From the NCBI GenBank assembly GCA_038230955.1, contig JBBRMG010000026.1, positions 1 through 11,191 on the forward strand: a DNA stretch of 11,191 nucleotides, read 5' to 3'. Position numbers and translations under genes: made by a program. The notes under the pieces were generated by a model. It did no database searches and had not been told where the DNA came from. It saw nothing but the letters and a program-made list of their open reading frames with translations. Shown in pieces: positions 5,936 to 11,191 of the stretch; position 1 is the first letter of the stretch, and the number at the start of each line of letters is the position of its first letter. Origin of the DNA: JBBRMG01 sp038230955. Lineage in GTDB: Bacteria > Patescibacteriota > Doudnabacteria > UBA920.

Positions 5936-6061
5936 ATGAAAAAATTAATTCTTTTATTATCAATTATTTTGCTAGCCGCGGTTGGTTGTGCAAAGCCCGG
6001 GGCCATTTCTAGGCCCCAAAGCAATGCGTCTGGCGTTGGTTCTGCTATGGCTGTAAAATAG
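5936..6061 (+). CDS. 41-residue putative lipoprotein
   Basis: ATG at 5936 to TAG at 6061. The N-terminus MKKLILLLSIILLAAVGC is a textbook lipoprotein signal: two lysines, a hydrophobic core and a lipobox ending in Ala-Val-Gly-Cys18. After cleavage only about 24 residues remain (CAKPGAISRPQSNASGVGSA and a few more), a small-residue-rich, probably unstructured tail. It begins nine bases after the transporter stop and is probably co-transcribed. No Shine-Dalgarno sequence. A 6-bp GGGGCC/GGCCCC hairpin (5999-6017) falls inside the coding region; it has no T-run but could attenuate readthrough. It is below usual gene-calling size and easy to miss. The function cannot be told from the sequence. Confidence 0.6.
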   Translation: MKKLILLLSIILLAAVGCAKPGAISRPQSNASGVGSAMAVK

Positions 6062-6083
6062 ACCCCTGTAATTGAATAAATTA

Positions 6084-6110
6084 TTGTGAAGTTAAGGTCA
6101 CTAATATAAA
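6084..6110 (+). promoter_or_regulatory. Promoter of the 6116-7885 gene (leaderless)
   Basis: TATAAA (6105-6110) ends five bases before the ATG at 6116, so transcription should begin at or beside the start codon. TTGTGA (6084-6089) is a possible -35 box with a short 15-bp spacing. There is no ribosome binding site, which agrees with leaderless translation. Confidence 0.5.
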
Positions 6111-6115
6111 ATTTC

Positions 6116-7885
6116 ATGGACAATCAAAAGCCAGAGATGGTTATACCTAAAGCCTCAGTGATGGAACAAATAGCAACTTTGCCCGCTTTTAGTAATAACA
6201 AGCCGCCTCGGTCTAGCCGGCCATCGCGAACTGCCATAATTGTTGTTGCATCTGCAGGGGTTGTAATATTAGTAGCCCTAGTTTTTGTATACGTGGTGTT
6301 CTTGGCGGGAAAGACCGCTTATGGTAGAAGTTTCCAAGATAGGGTATGGCAGCACTTTGTTGATAAAACGGGGGTGGAATCATTAGACACTAGTGTGACC
6401 GTATCATACACTGACACTGGTCATTTTGAATTTGTGCCGTCTAAGGTGGTTAAATTGTTTGAACCAGAGTTGCCGAATGATAAAGCAAAAGAGTATGACA
6501 CAAAATATGGGTTTTCTTTAGATGGGTTAAAAACTACTTTCGGAGTTAGTGGGTTTGGCAATTTTACAGACGTTAAGAATCCTAAGTTGGATGGGCAGGT
6601 TTTAGCCGACATTACAAACAATGGAGGAAATTACTCTGGCAGCGTAGCTGGAAAAATACAAAACAAAACTGGTTTTGCAAAATACGATTACAGTGATTCA
6701 ATCGCCAACTCGACCAGTTTAAAAGATGTTATTGACAATAAAGTATCTGATCACAAAGGGAAGTGGTTAAAGTTCTTAGATCCATCGAATACCACCGAAC
6801 TGGACAAATTTAGTAAAAGTATTTCCTTGCAAGGTAATCTCAATAGCAAAGGGGATGATGCAGTTGCGACAGAAGCTCAAAACAATGAGATTCGTAGCAT
6901 TTGGAAAAAGCATCGGCCATTGAAAATAAAATCCTTTAAAGGTATTACCATTATGAATGGTAAGCCAGTTATTCATTACGATTTAGAGCTGGATAAAGAT
7001 AGTATTAAAGCGGCAGTGCAAGATAGTGTAAAGCTGAGTATGGGCGATTCTTATAACGAACAAAAAGCCAAGTTTGCTACAGATCTAACTAACATTGTTA
7101 TTGATAAAATTCAAGTCAGTCAGTATGAGGTTTGGATTGGTATTTTAGATAAAAAAGTATATAAGAGCGTTACGGTGTCTAATGCTTTGTCTGTGACCAA
7201 GATGGCAGATACGGTATATCAGAAAATTATCTCTGGTGATTTTAGTAAAGCATTGGGAACGGTCATGCAGCCAGTGGCTGAGTCTTTTAGTGATGCCAAG
7301 CGGGTTGCTGATATGAGGCAATTATCATCCATTATGGAATTGTACTATAACGACCTAGGGGGCTACCCGGCAGCGAGTAACGGTAAGCCAGTTGGTCTGG
7401 CCACAACCTATATTCAAGCTTTGCCAGAGTCGCCTCAGCCAGCTCAAGCTCCATGCACGGATTACAATAATACCTATTGGTACGCGCCAAGCGGGGATGT
7501 AAAAGAAGTAAACGGCGGTAAAGGCAAGATTAAAGTTTATTCCGCCTACTCCTATGCGTTTTGTTTGAGCAGTAGCACTGGCGGTATTCAGGCTGGACCT
7601 AATACATTAACCCCATCAGGTATTAGTGGCCAAACCTCTGATTCTGCAGGTCAGATCCACTCCTCTGATTCGAATGTTAATTCAGATCCTTCATCTGGTA
7701 TTGAAAAGTTAATATTAGACATCTATCGCAGTCTTCCGTGGGACGCCCAAATTCGAATTGAGTCTACAAACAAGAATTACGGCAAGGATCGTAGTGTAGA
7801 CCTACCGAAGGACTTTGTGGATGTGACTTCCTCCACACCCTCGGCTCAGCCCTTGGAAGATCAGCCGCAGACCAGTACGCAGTAA
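6116..7885 (+). CDS. Membrane-anchored protein with a C-terminal pseudopilin-like domain
   Basis: 589 residues. A disordered N-terminal stretch of 38 residues precedes one membrane helix (about 39-63, AIIVVASAGVVILVALVFVY), so the rest lies outside the cell. Residues about 70-385 form a large polar region, beta-rich in its first part (SVTVSYTDTGHFEF), that I do not recognise. From about 391, SDAKRVADMRQLSSIMELYY followed by NDLGGYP matches the post-helix start of type II secretion/type IV pilin major pseudopilins (the DxxR...DL..I..ALELYY..NG.YP pattern). It continues with a QALPESPQ region and two cysteines (C447, C483) that could form a disulfide. The pilin leader peptide and N-terminal hydrophobic helix are absent, so this copy cannot assemble as a normal pilin. 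Ser/Gly/Thr-rich C-terminus. Leaderless promoter; a terminator follows. Confidence 0.85.
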   Translation: MDNQKPEMVIPKASVMEQIATLPAFSNNKPPRSSRPSRTAIIVVASAGVVILVALVFVYVVFLAGKTAYGRSFQDRVWQHFVDKTGVESLDTSVTVSYTDTGHFEFVPSKVVKLFEPELPNDKAKEYDTKYGFSLDGLKTTFGVSGFGNFTDVKNPKLDGQVLADITNNGGNYSGSVAGKIQNKTGFAKYDYSDSIANSTSLKDVIDNKVSDHKGKWLKFLDPSNTTELDKFSKSISLQGNLNSKGDDAVATEAQNNEIRSIWKKHRPLKIKSFKGITIMNGKPVIHYDLELDKDSIKAAVQDSVKLSMGDSYNEQKAKFATDLTNIVIDKIQVSQYEVWIGILDKKVYKSVTVSNALSVTKMADTVYQKIISGDFSKALGTVMQPVAESFSDAKRVADMRQLSSIMELYYNDLGGYPAASNGKPVGLATTYIQALPESPQPAQAPCTDYNNTYWYAPSGDVKEVNGGKGKIKVYSAYSYAFCLSSSTGGIQAGPNTLTPSGISGQTSDSAGQIHSSDSNVNSDPSSGIEKLILDIYRSLPWDAQIRIESTNKNYGKDRSVDLPKDFVDVTSSTPSAQPLEDQPQTSTQ

Positions 7886-7909
7886 TATTGAAAAGTAAAT
7901 TGACAAAAC

Positions 7910-7940
7910 AAAAAACCCACTCTTGCGAGTGGGCTTTTTT
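7910..7940. terminator. Bidirectional rho-independent terminator
   Basis: Six A, CCCACTC (7916-7922), loop TTGC, GAGTGGG (7927-7933), C, then six T (7935-7940). It works on both strands and lies between the convergent 6116-7885 gene and the cold-shock gene, 24 bp beyond one stop and 13 bp beyond the other. Confidence 0.92.
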
Positions 7941-7953
7941 AACGACAAGTGGC

Positions 7954-8151
7954 TTACGCGCGCTTTACGTTCACAGCATTCATCCCTTTAGGGGAGTCTT
8001 CTGTGTCAAAGGTGACAGCGTCACCTTCTTGGAGTTCATCGAACTGTACGCCGACTAAAGACTTGCTGTGGAAGAATAAATCCTTCTCCATGCCTTCAGC
8101 GGAAATGAATCCGAAACCTTTGTCGGTCAGCTTTTTGATGATACCGTTCAT
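7954..8151 (-). CDS. Cold-shock protein (CspA family, CSD fold)
   Basis: 65 residues, one cold-shock domain and nothing else. RNP1 is DKGFGFI (residues 10-16) and RNP2 is DLFFHS (24-29), the two aromatic motifs that stack on single-stranded RNA or DNA. The C-terminal half has the usual LQEGDAVTFDTEDSPKGMNA pattern and ends in VKRA. The usual KWFN near the N-terminus is KKLT, so the surface Trp and Phe are lost; such variants occur in this family and may bind nucleic acid more weakly. It acts as an RNA chaperone in the cytoplasm. The predicted leader is about 85 nt, in line with cold-regulated csp genes that have long 5' UTRs, although induction is not shown. Confidence 0.95.
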   Translation of the reverse strand: MNGIIKKLTDKGFGFISAEGMEKDLFFHSKSLVGVQFDELQEGDAVTFDTEDSPKGMNAVNVKRA

Positions 8152-8242
8152 AGATTTGAAATTAGTGGGTAAAACGCAAAGAAAATGTATGGTTGCGAAA
8201 ATCGACTCTTTTTCTAATTCATATAAAATGTTTTGCCAGACA

Positions 8243-8271
8243 AGTATGACATATTAGGGGAATGGTGTCAA
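8243..8271 (-). promoter_or_regulatory. Promoter of the cold-shock gene
   Basis: On the minus strand TTGACA (8271-8266), 17 bp, CATACT (8248-8243). The start would be near 8236, giving a leader of about 85 nt. This contrasts with the very short leaders of most other genes here. Confidence 0.6.
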
Positions 8272-8311
8272 TTGTGTGGATTATTGCCTTTATAAGAATT
8301 TTAAGGTTTTA

Positions 8312-8340
8312 TTCATATCTGACCTGTATATTTATATAGT
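8312..8340 (+). promoter_or_regulatory. Promoter of the MEDS-domain gene
   Basis: TTCATA (8312-8317), 17 bp, TATAGT (8335-8340); predicted start near 8347, about 22 nt before the ATG. The -35 region overlaps the left arm of an inverted repeat. Confidence 0.5.
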
Positions 8341-8361
8341 AATAAATTGTGGTTTCAGATA
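8316..8361. repeat. Inverted repeat TATCTGA...TCAGATA around the MEDS-gene promoter
   Basis: TATCTGA (8316-8322) and TCAGATA (8355-8361) are exact inverse copies 32 bp apart, with CC and GG next to the arms (8323-8324 and 8351-8352). They bracket the -10 box and start site. They could be an operator half-site pair, but seven bases in an AT-rich region can also arise by chance. Confidence 0.35.
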
Positions 8362-8368
8362 GATATAT

Positions 8369-8926
8369 ATGAAACATAAAAAAAAGAGCGATAGCCACTT
8401 CCAACATTTAGTTCAGTTTTATAAAACTGATGAATCGCTCGCCAATTTCGTGGGCGCTTTTTTGTCGTCCGGAATCGAAACTGGCGAAGGATGCATTATC
8501 ATAGCCACAGCGAAGCATCGGCAGCAATTGGCGCGCAAACTGCCTGCGGGCGCCAATAAAAATATAGTAATGCTGGACGCAGGCTCGACCTTAGCTCAGT
8601 TTATGATTGGAGACATGCCCGATGCTTATAGATTTGAGAAAACAGTAGGAAGTATGTTAAGAAATAGCATTCAGCAATATGGCCGGGTTCGTGCATTCGG
8701 GGAAATGGTGGCTTTGTTATGGAATGCTGGCAATGCCCGAGGGGCTATTGCATTAGAAAAATTGTGGAATAATTTAGGGGCGACCAATAATTTTTCATTA
8801 TTCTGCGCTTATCCACTTACTGATTTTATGAAATTACCCAGTGCAGCTCCTTATTTTGAAGTTTGCGCAGTGCATTCCCAGGATATATCTCAAAATCGTT
8901 CTGTATACACAAGACTAGTCGTATAA
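8369..8926 (+). CDS. Stand-alone MEDS-domain protein (putative sensor)
   Basis: 185 residues, almost all one MEDS domain (named after the methanogen/methylotroph DcmR sensory domain). Marks of the family: HLVQFYKTDESLANFVGAFL near residues 13-32, ETGEGCIIIATAKHRQQLAR (37-56), RVRAFGEMVALLWNAGNARG with a following ALEKLWN (107-135) and FSLFCAYP (143-150). The fold resembles RecA/KaiC-like ATPases but lacks the Walker residues. In other bacteria it is fused to a DNA-binding domain (DcmR, a repressor responding to dichloromethane) or to histidine kinases. Here no output domain is present and the N-terminal MKHKKKSDSH is only a basic tail, so it must signal through a partner or act as a ligand-binding protein. 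Predicted cytoplasmic. Divergent from the cold-shock gene. Confidence 0.8.
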   Translation: MKHKKKSDSHFQHLVQFYKTDESLANFVGAFLSSGIETGEGCIIIATAKHRQQLARKLPAGANKNIVMLDAGSTLAQFMIGDMPDAYRFEKTVGSMLRNSIQQYGRVRAFGEMVALLWNAGNARGAIALEKLWNNLGATNNFSLFCAYPLTDFMKLPSAAPYFEVCAVHSQDISQNRSVYTRLVV

Positions 8927-8990
8927 AAAAGGGCGCTCGTCGATAACGCCGTACCTGTCGAGGGCTCTTAAATATATGCCTTTAATGTAA

Positions 8991-8996
8991 TATACT
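8991..8996 (+). promoter_or_regulatory. -10 box giving a leaderless transcript of the 9003-9590 gene
   Basis: TATACT at 8991-8996 is followed by six bases and then the ATG at 9003, where transcription should start. No clear -35 box and no ribosome binding site. Confidence 0.5.
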
Positions 8997-9002
8997 ACAG
9001 GT

Positions 9003-9590
9003 ATGATACTAGCTCTGATATTCCTGTTTATTTTTGTGTTTAATCTTGTTCCGGCCTTTGCCCCACCAACATGGGCGGTTTTGTCCTACATTGAGGTTGT
9101 TTATCACCTCAACTTTTTTATTTTGGCCTTAATTGGAGCTATTGCCGCGACTTTAGGTAGGTTGGTATTGGCTAAATTATCTAAGATAATCGTTCGAGAT
9201 AGATTCCTCAGCAAGCAGACAATTAAAAATTTGGATAGTATAAAAGAGCAGTTGCAAAATCGCCAAAAGCTAACGGTAGGCATTTTTCTGTTCTACGCGT
9301 TCAGTCCTTTACCCTCAAACCAATTATTTTTAGCTTACGGCTTAACAGACTTGGATTTGTCTGTAGTGGCATTGCCATTTTTCATTGGCCGGTTTATTAG
9401 CTACTTATTTTGGATAGTGACCGCAGCAGGGGTTGAGCAGAGAGTAGCGGCGACTACTTTAACCAGCGGCGCATTTTTTAGATTTTACTTTATTTTAATG
9501 CAAATTCTGACATTAATTACCGTTTACATATTTACTAAAATTGATTGGCGCATACTAATCGTACAGAAAAAAGTGAGATGGATGAAATAA
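9003..9590 (+). CDS. Integral membrane protein resembling the VTT/DedA (SNARE-associated) family
   Basis: 195 residues with about five hydrophobic segments: near 1-20, 30-58, 92-115, 118-142 and 155-178. The pattern recalls the VTT domain. FAPPTWAVLSY follows the first helix, then GAIAATLGRLVLAKLSKIIV, a re-entrant-like Gly/Ala-rich segment with a charged end. FYAFSPLPSNQLFLAYGLTD corresponds to the Ser-Pro-Leu-Pro element before a Gly-containing helix, and FFIGRFISYLFW to the GR helix of DedA proteins. DedA/VTT proteins act as lipid scramblases or flippases, and some members recycle undecaprenyl phosphate carrier lipid; that would fit uppP being the next gene, but this is inference. It is shorter than most DedA proteins and only moderately similar. 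Leaderless promoter; a terminator-like hairpin follows. Confidence 0.7.
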   Translation: MILALIFLFIFVFNLVPAFAPPTWAVLSYIEVVYHLNFFILALIGAIAATLGRLVLAKLSKIIVRDRFLSKQTIKNLDSIKEQLQNRQKLTVGIFLFYAFSPLPSNQLFLAYGLTDLDLSVVALPFFIGRFISYLFWIVTAAGVEQRVAATTLTSGAFFRFYFILMQILTLITVYIFTKIDWRILIVQKKVRWMK

Positions 9591-9642
9591 AAGTAATCGA
9601 AATGGGTGTGGAAATTTGGGAACAGAATCTAGCTACAGGGCA

Positions 9643-9672
9643 TTGACAGAATTGTATGCCGACTAATATTAT
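9643..9672 (+). promoter_or_regulatory. Possible upstream promoter of uppP
   Basis: Perfect TTGACA (9643-9648), 18 bp, TATTAT (9667-9672); predicted start near 9679, giving a leader of about 52 nt. Its -10 box lies in the loop of the terminator-like hairpin at 9658-9698, so the two features compete. Confidence 0.45.
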
Positions 9673-9698
9673 TTATTATAGAAGTTGGCTTTTTATTT
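9658..9698 (+). terminator. Probable terminator after the VTT-like gene
   Basis: GCCGACT (9658-9664) pairs with AGTTGGC (9683-9689), seven pairs including one G-U, around an AT-rich 18-nt loop. It is followed by TTTTTATTT. The large loop makes it weaker than the other two terminators. Confidence 0.5.
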
Positions 9699-9724
9699 AC
9701 TAACTAGACTGGATAAATTATAAT
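9696..9724 (+). promoter_or_regulatory. Proximal promoter of uppP (leaderless)
   Basis: TTTACT (9696-9701), 17 bp, perfect TATAAT (9719-9724), six bases, then the ATG at 9731. Transcription should start at the A of the ATG. There is no Shine-Dalgarno sequence, which supports leaderless translation. Confidence 0.65.
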
Positions 9725-9730
9725 ACTGCT

Positions 9731-10591
9731 ATGATTACTTATTTCCAAGCGATAATAATTGGGTTGCTCCAAGGTGTGTCTGAACTGTTTCCGGTGTCTA
9801 GTTTAGGCCACAGTGTCATTTTGCCAAAACTGGTTGGGTGGAATATCCATCAAAACGATCCATTTTTCTTGACGTTTTTAGTTGCCACTCATTTGGCTAC
9901 TGCCATTGTGCTTTTTTTGTTTTTTTGGCAAGACTGGCTCAATATTTTTAAAGGGCTTGGACGGTCATTAAAGCAGAGACAAATTAGATCAGATGATCAT
10001 TACGCCAAGCTAGGTTGGTTGTTGGTTGTTGGGACAATTCCTGCAGGGATAGTTGGTCTAATTTTTCAAGATCCACTACGCTCTCTGTTTGCATCAGCAT
10101 CGTTTGCCGCTGGTTTTTTAATAGTAAATGGGCTAATGCTGTTTGGCGCGGAATGGCTAAGAAAGAAAGCACCCGAACATTTAAATAATCAAAGTGCAGA
10201 TCAACAAATTGCTAAACTGACGTGGGGCCAAGCAATTAAAGTTGGTTTAATGCAAGTTATTGCTTTGATTCCCGGTATGTCCCGCTCCGGTGCCACCATG
10301 GCTGGGGGACTACTTGTTGGTTTGTCCAACGAAGAGGCTGTGCGTTATAGTTTTCTGCTCGCTACACCAATTATCGGCGCGGCGGCTGTATTGAAATTAC
10401 CGGGATTTTTGCAGGTGCAAAACCATGCATTAGTTGGCCCTAGTATTGTCGGAGCCCTTTGCTCAGGCGTGACTGCCTATTTCACTGTAAAATTTTTGGT
10501 TAAATTCTTTCACACAAATAAATTAACCCCGTTTGCCATTTATTGTGTGGCAGCAGGGGTTATTTATTCGGCAATATTGTACTTTAAGTAG
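9731..10591 (+). CDS. uppP: Undecaprenyl-diphosphatase (UppP/BacA)
   Basis: 286 residues (273 in E. coli) with many membrane helices. It removes one phosphate from undecaprenyl diphosphate to regenerate the carrier lipid for peptidoglycan and other wall polymers, and overexpression gives bacitracin resistance. Motif 1 is GLLQGVSELFPVSSLGHSVI (11-30); by alignment with E. coli, E18, S24 and H27 match E21, S27 and H30, while E17 is replaced by Q14, a change the family's (E/Q)xxxE pattern allows. Motif 2 is IPGMSRSGATMAGGLLVGLS (180-199), with R185 matching the catalytic Arg174. The active site faces the outer side of the membrane. It may be functionally linked to the VTT-like gene just upstream. 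Its last eight bases overlap the convergent small membrane protein gene. Confidence 0.97.
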   Translation: MITYFQAIIIGLLQGVSELFPVSSLGHSVILPKLVGWNIHQNDPFFLTFLVATHLATAIVLFLFFWQDWLNIFKGLGRSLKQRQIRSDDHYAKLGWLLVVGTIPAGIVGLIFQDPLRSLFASASFAAGFLIVNGLMLFGAEWLRKKAPEHLNNQSADQQIAKLTWGQAIKVGLMQVIALIPGMSRSGATMAGGLLVGLSNEEAVRYSFLLATPIIGAAAVLKLPGFLQVQNHALVGPSIVGALCSGVTAYFTVKFLVKFFHTNKLTPFAIYCVAAGVIYSAILYFK

Positions 10592-10811
10592 TTTGCTTGG
10601 GCCCGCTCTGAAACCAAGCGAAGACAAAGCAGCCAATACCAACAACAAAGCTGGCTATGCCATGCTTGATGTGGATTTTGCTCAGTCCGGCCTCGTATCC
10701 TGGGAAGAATGTCGGCAAAGTACTGGCTGAGTGTGTAACGTAGACATAGCCCACAATGAGGAAAATAATGCCCAAAATTATTCCCGCAACGATTAAACCT
10801 TTTTTGTTCAT
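10584..10811 (-). CDS. Small two-span membrane protein, unknown function
   Basis: 75 residues from the ATG at 10811. Two hydrophobic helices, about 6-27 (LIVAGIILGIIFLIVGYVYV) and 50-67 (GIASFVVGIGCFVFAWF), flank a loop LPTFFPGYEAGLSKIHIKHG that looks conserved rather than random. The FFPGYEAG and HxKHG patterns recall small hypothetical membrane proteins I have seen in Patescibacteria; I know of no function. The C-terminus is SGPKQTT. The 3' ends of this gene and uppP overlap by eight bases, tail to tail. A TATACT on the minus strand (10840-10835) could be its -10 box, with a leader of about 17 nt; no convincing -35 box. Confidence 0.82.
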   Translation of the reverse strand: MNKKGLIVAGIILGIIFLIVGYVYVTHSASTLPTFFPGYEAGLSKIHIKHGIASFVVGIGCFVFAWFQSGPKQTT

Positions 10812-10946
10812 AGTATTTTAGTTAATATGAATATAGTATAGCAAAAAATTAGTTCTCGGTGGATAGGCTCCAAAATCCTCAAACCTAATAGTTGAAAGGG
10901 GGATGATGATTTATGGGTTGATAAAGTCCATCGGAAAATTAAGTAA
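10812..10946. other. Short intergenic stretch without a recognised gene
   Basis: AT-rich sequence between the small membrane protein gene and a gene remnant. Apart from a possible minus-strand -10 box (TATACT, 10840-10835) and some TAGG/CCTA inverse half-copies around 10863-10890 too weak to call, I see nothing here: no ORF with coding character, no terminator and no RNA gene. Confidence 0.5.
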
Positions 10947-11078
10947 CTAATTTTTTCGTTTCCGTCGAGTCGCGTAGAGTGAAAACAAAACCCCAATTGC
11001 GGCAACTGGGACAACAGTGCTCCAAATGACATATTTACCGTTAAGGTCAATCTGGAGGGTACCCCAAATCCTGTAAGC
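10947..11078 (-). pseudogene. 3' remnant of a membrane-anchored protein gene
   Basis: A 43-codon open stretch ending in TAG at 10947 and preceded by an in-frame TGA at 11081-11079, with no ATG, GTG or TTG start inside. The translation has the character of a real C-terminus: RIWGTLQIDLNGKYVIWSTV, then a hydrophobic helix VVPVAAIGVLFSLYA, then TRRKRKN. This is the arrangement of a surface protein held by a C-terminal membrane helix and a positive stop-transfer tail. Its coding nature is inferred from this pattern only. The upstream part of the gene is missing, and the sequence beyond about 11080 changes to the promoter of a probable transposase gene, so insertion of a mobile element is the likely cause. 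The 124-residue minus-strand ORF over this region is in another frame and is not convincing. Confidence 0.5.
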
Positions 11079-11091
11079 TCATTCCTTCCGG

Positions 11092-11112
11092 TATAATGAT
11101 GGTATGAAAGGA
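11092..11112 (+). promoter_or_regulatory. -10 box and ribosome binding site for the gene at the right edge
   Basis: TATAAT (11092-11097) without a good -35 box, then AGGA (11109-11112) eight bases before the ATG at 11121. An ATG at 11104 opens only a 13-codon frame and is not a start. Confidence 0.55.
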
Positions 11113-11120
11113 AAACAAAC

Positions 11121-11191
11121 ATGCCCAGAGGAATGCCTAGTGTAACAAAAGACGTTAAAGACCAAATACTAAAGCGGATCAAGGATGACGG
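11121..11191 (+). CDS. Start of a probable transposase/HTH protein (partial)
   Basis: Only the first 23 codons are in the window: MPRGMPSVTKDVKDQILKRI then KDD. A short basic start followed by VTKDVKDQILKRIKDDG resembles the first helix of the helix-turn-helix domain that opens many IS3-type OrfA and integrase-core transposases (a pattern like T.E.K..IL..IK..G), and some regulators. It has a TATAAT box and a good ribosome binding site. It is next to the broken gene at 10947-11078, which supports a mobile element. With so few residues a different HTH protein is possible. Confidence 0.45.
   Translation, partial: MPRGMPSVTKDVKDQILKRIKDD

Noticed and set aside
5923..6123. 66-codon minus-strand ORF.
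   Set aside because: It is antisense to the small lipoprotein, whose signal peptide and position after the transporter are much better supported.
8930..8970. Imperfect inverted repeat after the MEDS gene as a terminator.
   Set aside because: The stem is interrupted, the plus-strand side lacks a T-run, and the T-run exists only on the minus strand, where no gene ends.
10808..11182. 124-codon minus-strand ORF with several hydrophobic stretches.
   Set aside because: It runs antisense through the promoter and start of the right-edge gene, while a different frame of the same strand (10947-11078) has a convincing C-terminal membrane anchor. The translation has no recognisable domain.

Overview
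The window looks like a chromosomal segment of a bacterium with a small, compact genome, most likely Patescibacteria (Candidate Phyla Radiation; Saccharibacteria is possible but unproven). The clues are very short or absent 5' leaders, several small single-span membrane proteins of unknown function, a pseudopilin-like domain in an oversized membrane protein, a short cold-shock protein and moderate GC. The standard genetic code fits, since TGA ends genes and no reading frame needs it as sense. I see no rRNA, tRNA or CRISPR array.

Layout. 1-1791 (minus) is most of a very acidic, cysteine-free protein whose C-terminus lies outside the window. It is preceded by a leader of about 190 nt (1792-1985, minus) that folds like a cobalamin riboswitch and ends in a terminator hairpin touching the start codon. 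Its promoter overlaps a divergent one for two small single-span membrane proteins (2068-2472 and 2528-3115, plus). A perfect 16-bp hairpin terminator separates these from the convergent translation operon infC-rpmI-rplT (3212-4439, minus), which has a consensus promoter, a TTG start for infC and a strongly structured infC-rpmI spacer.

Divergent from infC are an NRAMP-family transporter (4538-5926), a 41-residue lipoprotein (5936-6061) and a 589-residue membrane protein with a pseudopilin-like domain (6116-7885). A bidirectional terminator separates these from a convergent cold-shock protein (7954-8151, minus). Divergent from that is a stand-alone MEDS-domain protein (8369-8926, plus). Then come a VTT/DedA-like membrane protein (9003-9590) and undecaprenyl-diphosphatase uppP (9731-10591), both with -10 boxes so close to the ATG that the mRNAs should be leaderless. 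A 75-residue membrane protein (10584-10811, minus) overlaps the end of uppP. The right edge holds the 3' remnant of a membrane-anchored protein (10947-11078, minus) and the start of a probable transposase-type gene (11121 onward, plus).

Common themes are translation (infC operon, cold shock), envelope work (uppP, VTT-like protein, lipoprotein, pseudopilin-like protein) and metal or cofactor sensing (NRAMP, cobalamin-type leader). The most interesting item is the cobalamin-riboswitch-like leader in front of a protein with no recognisable link to B12.
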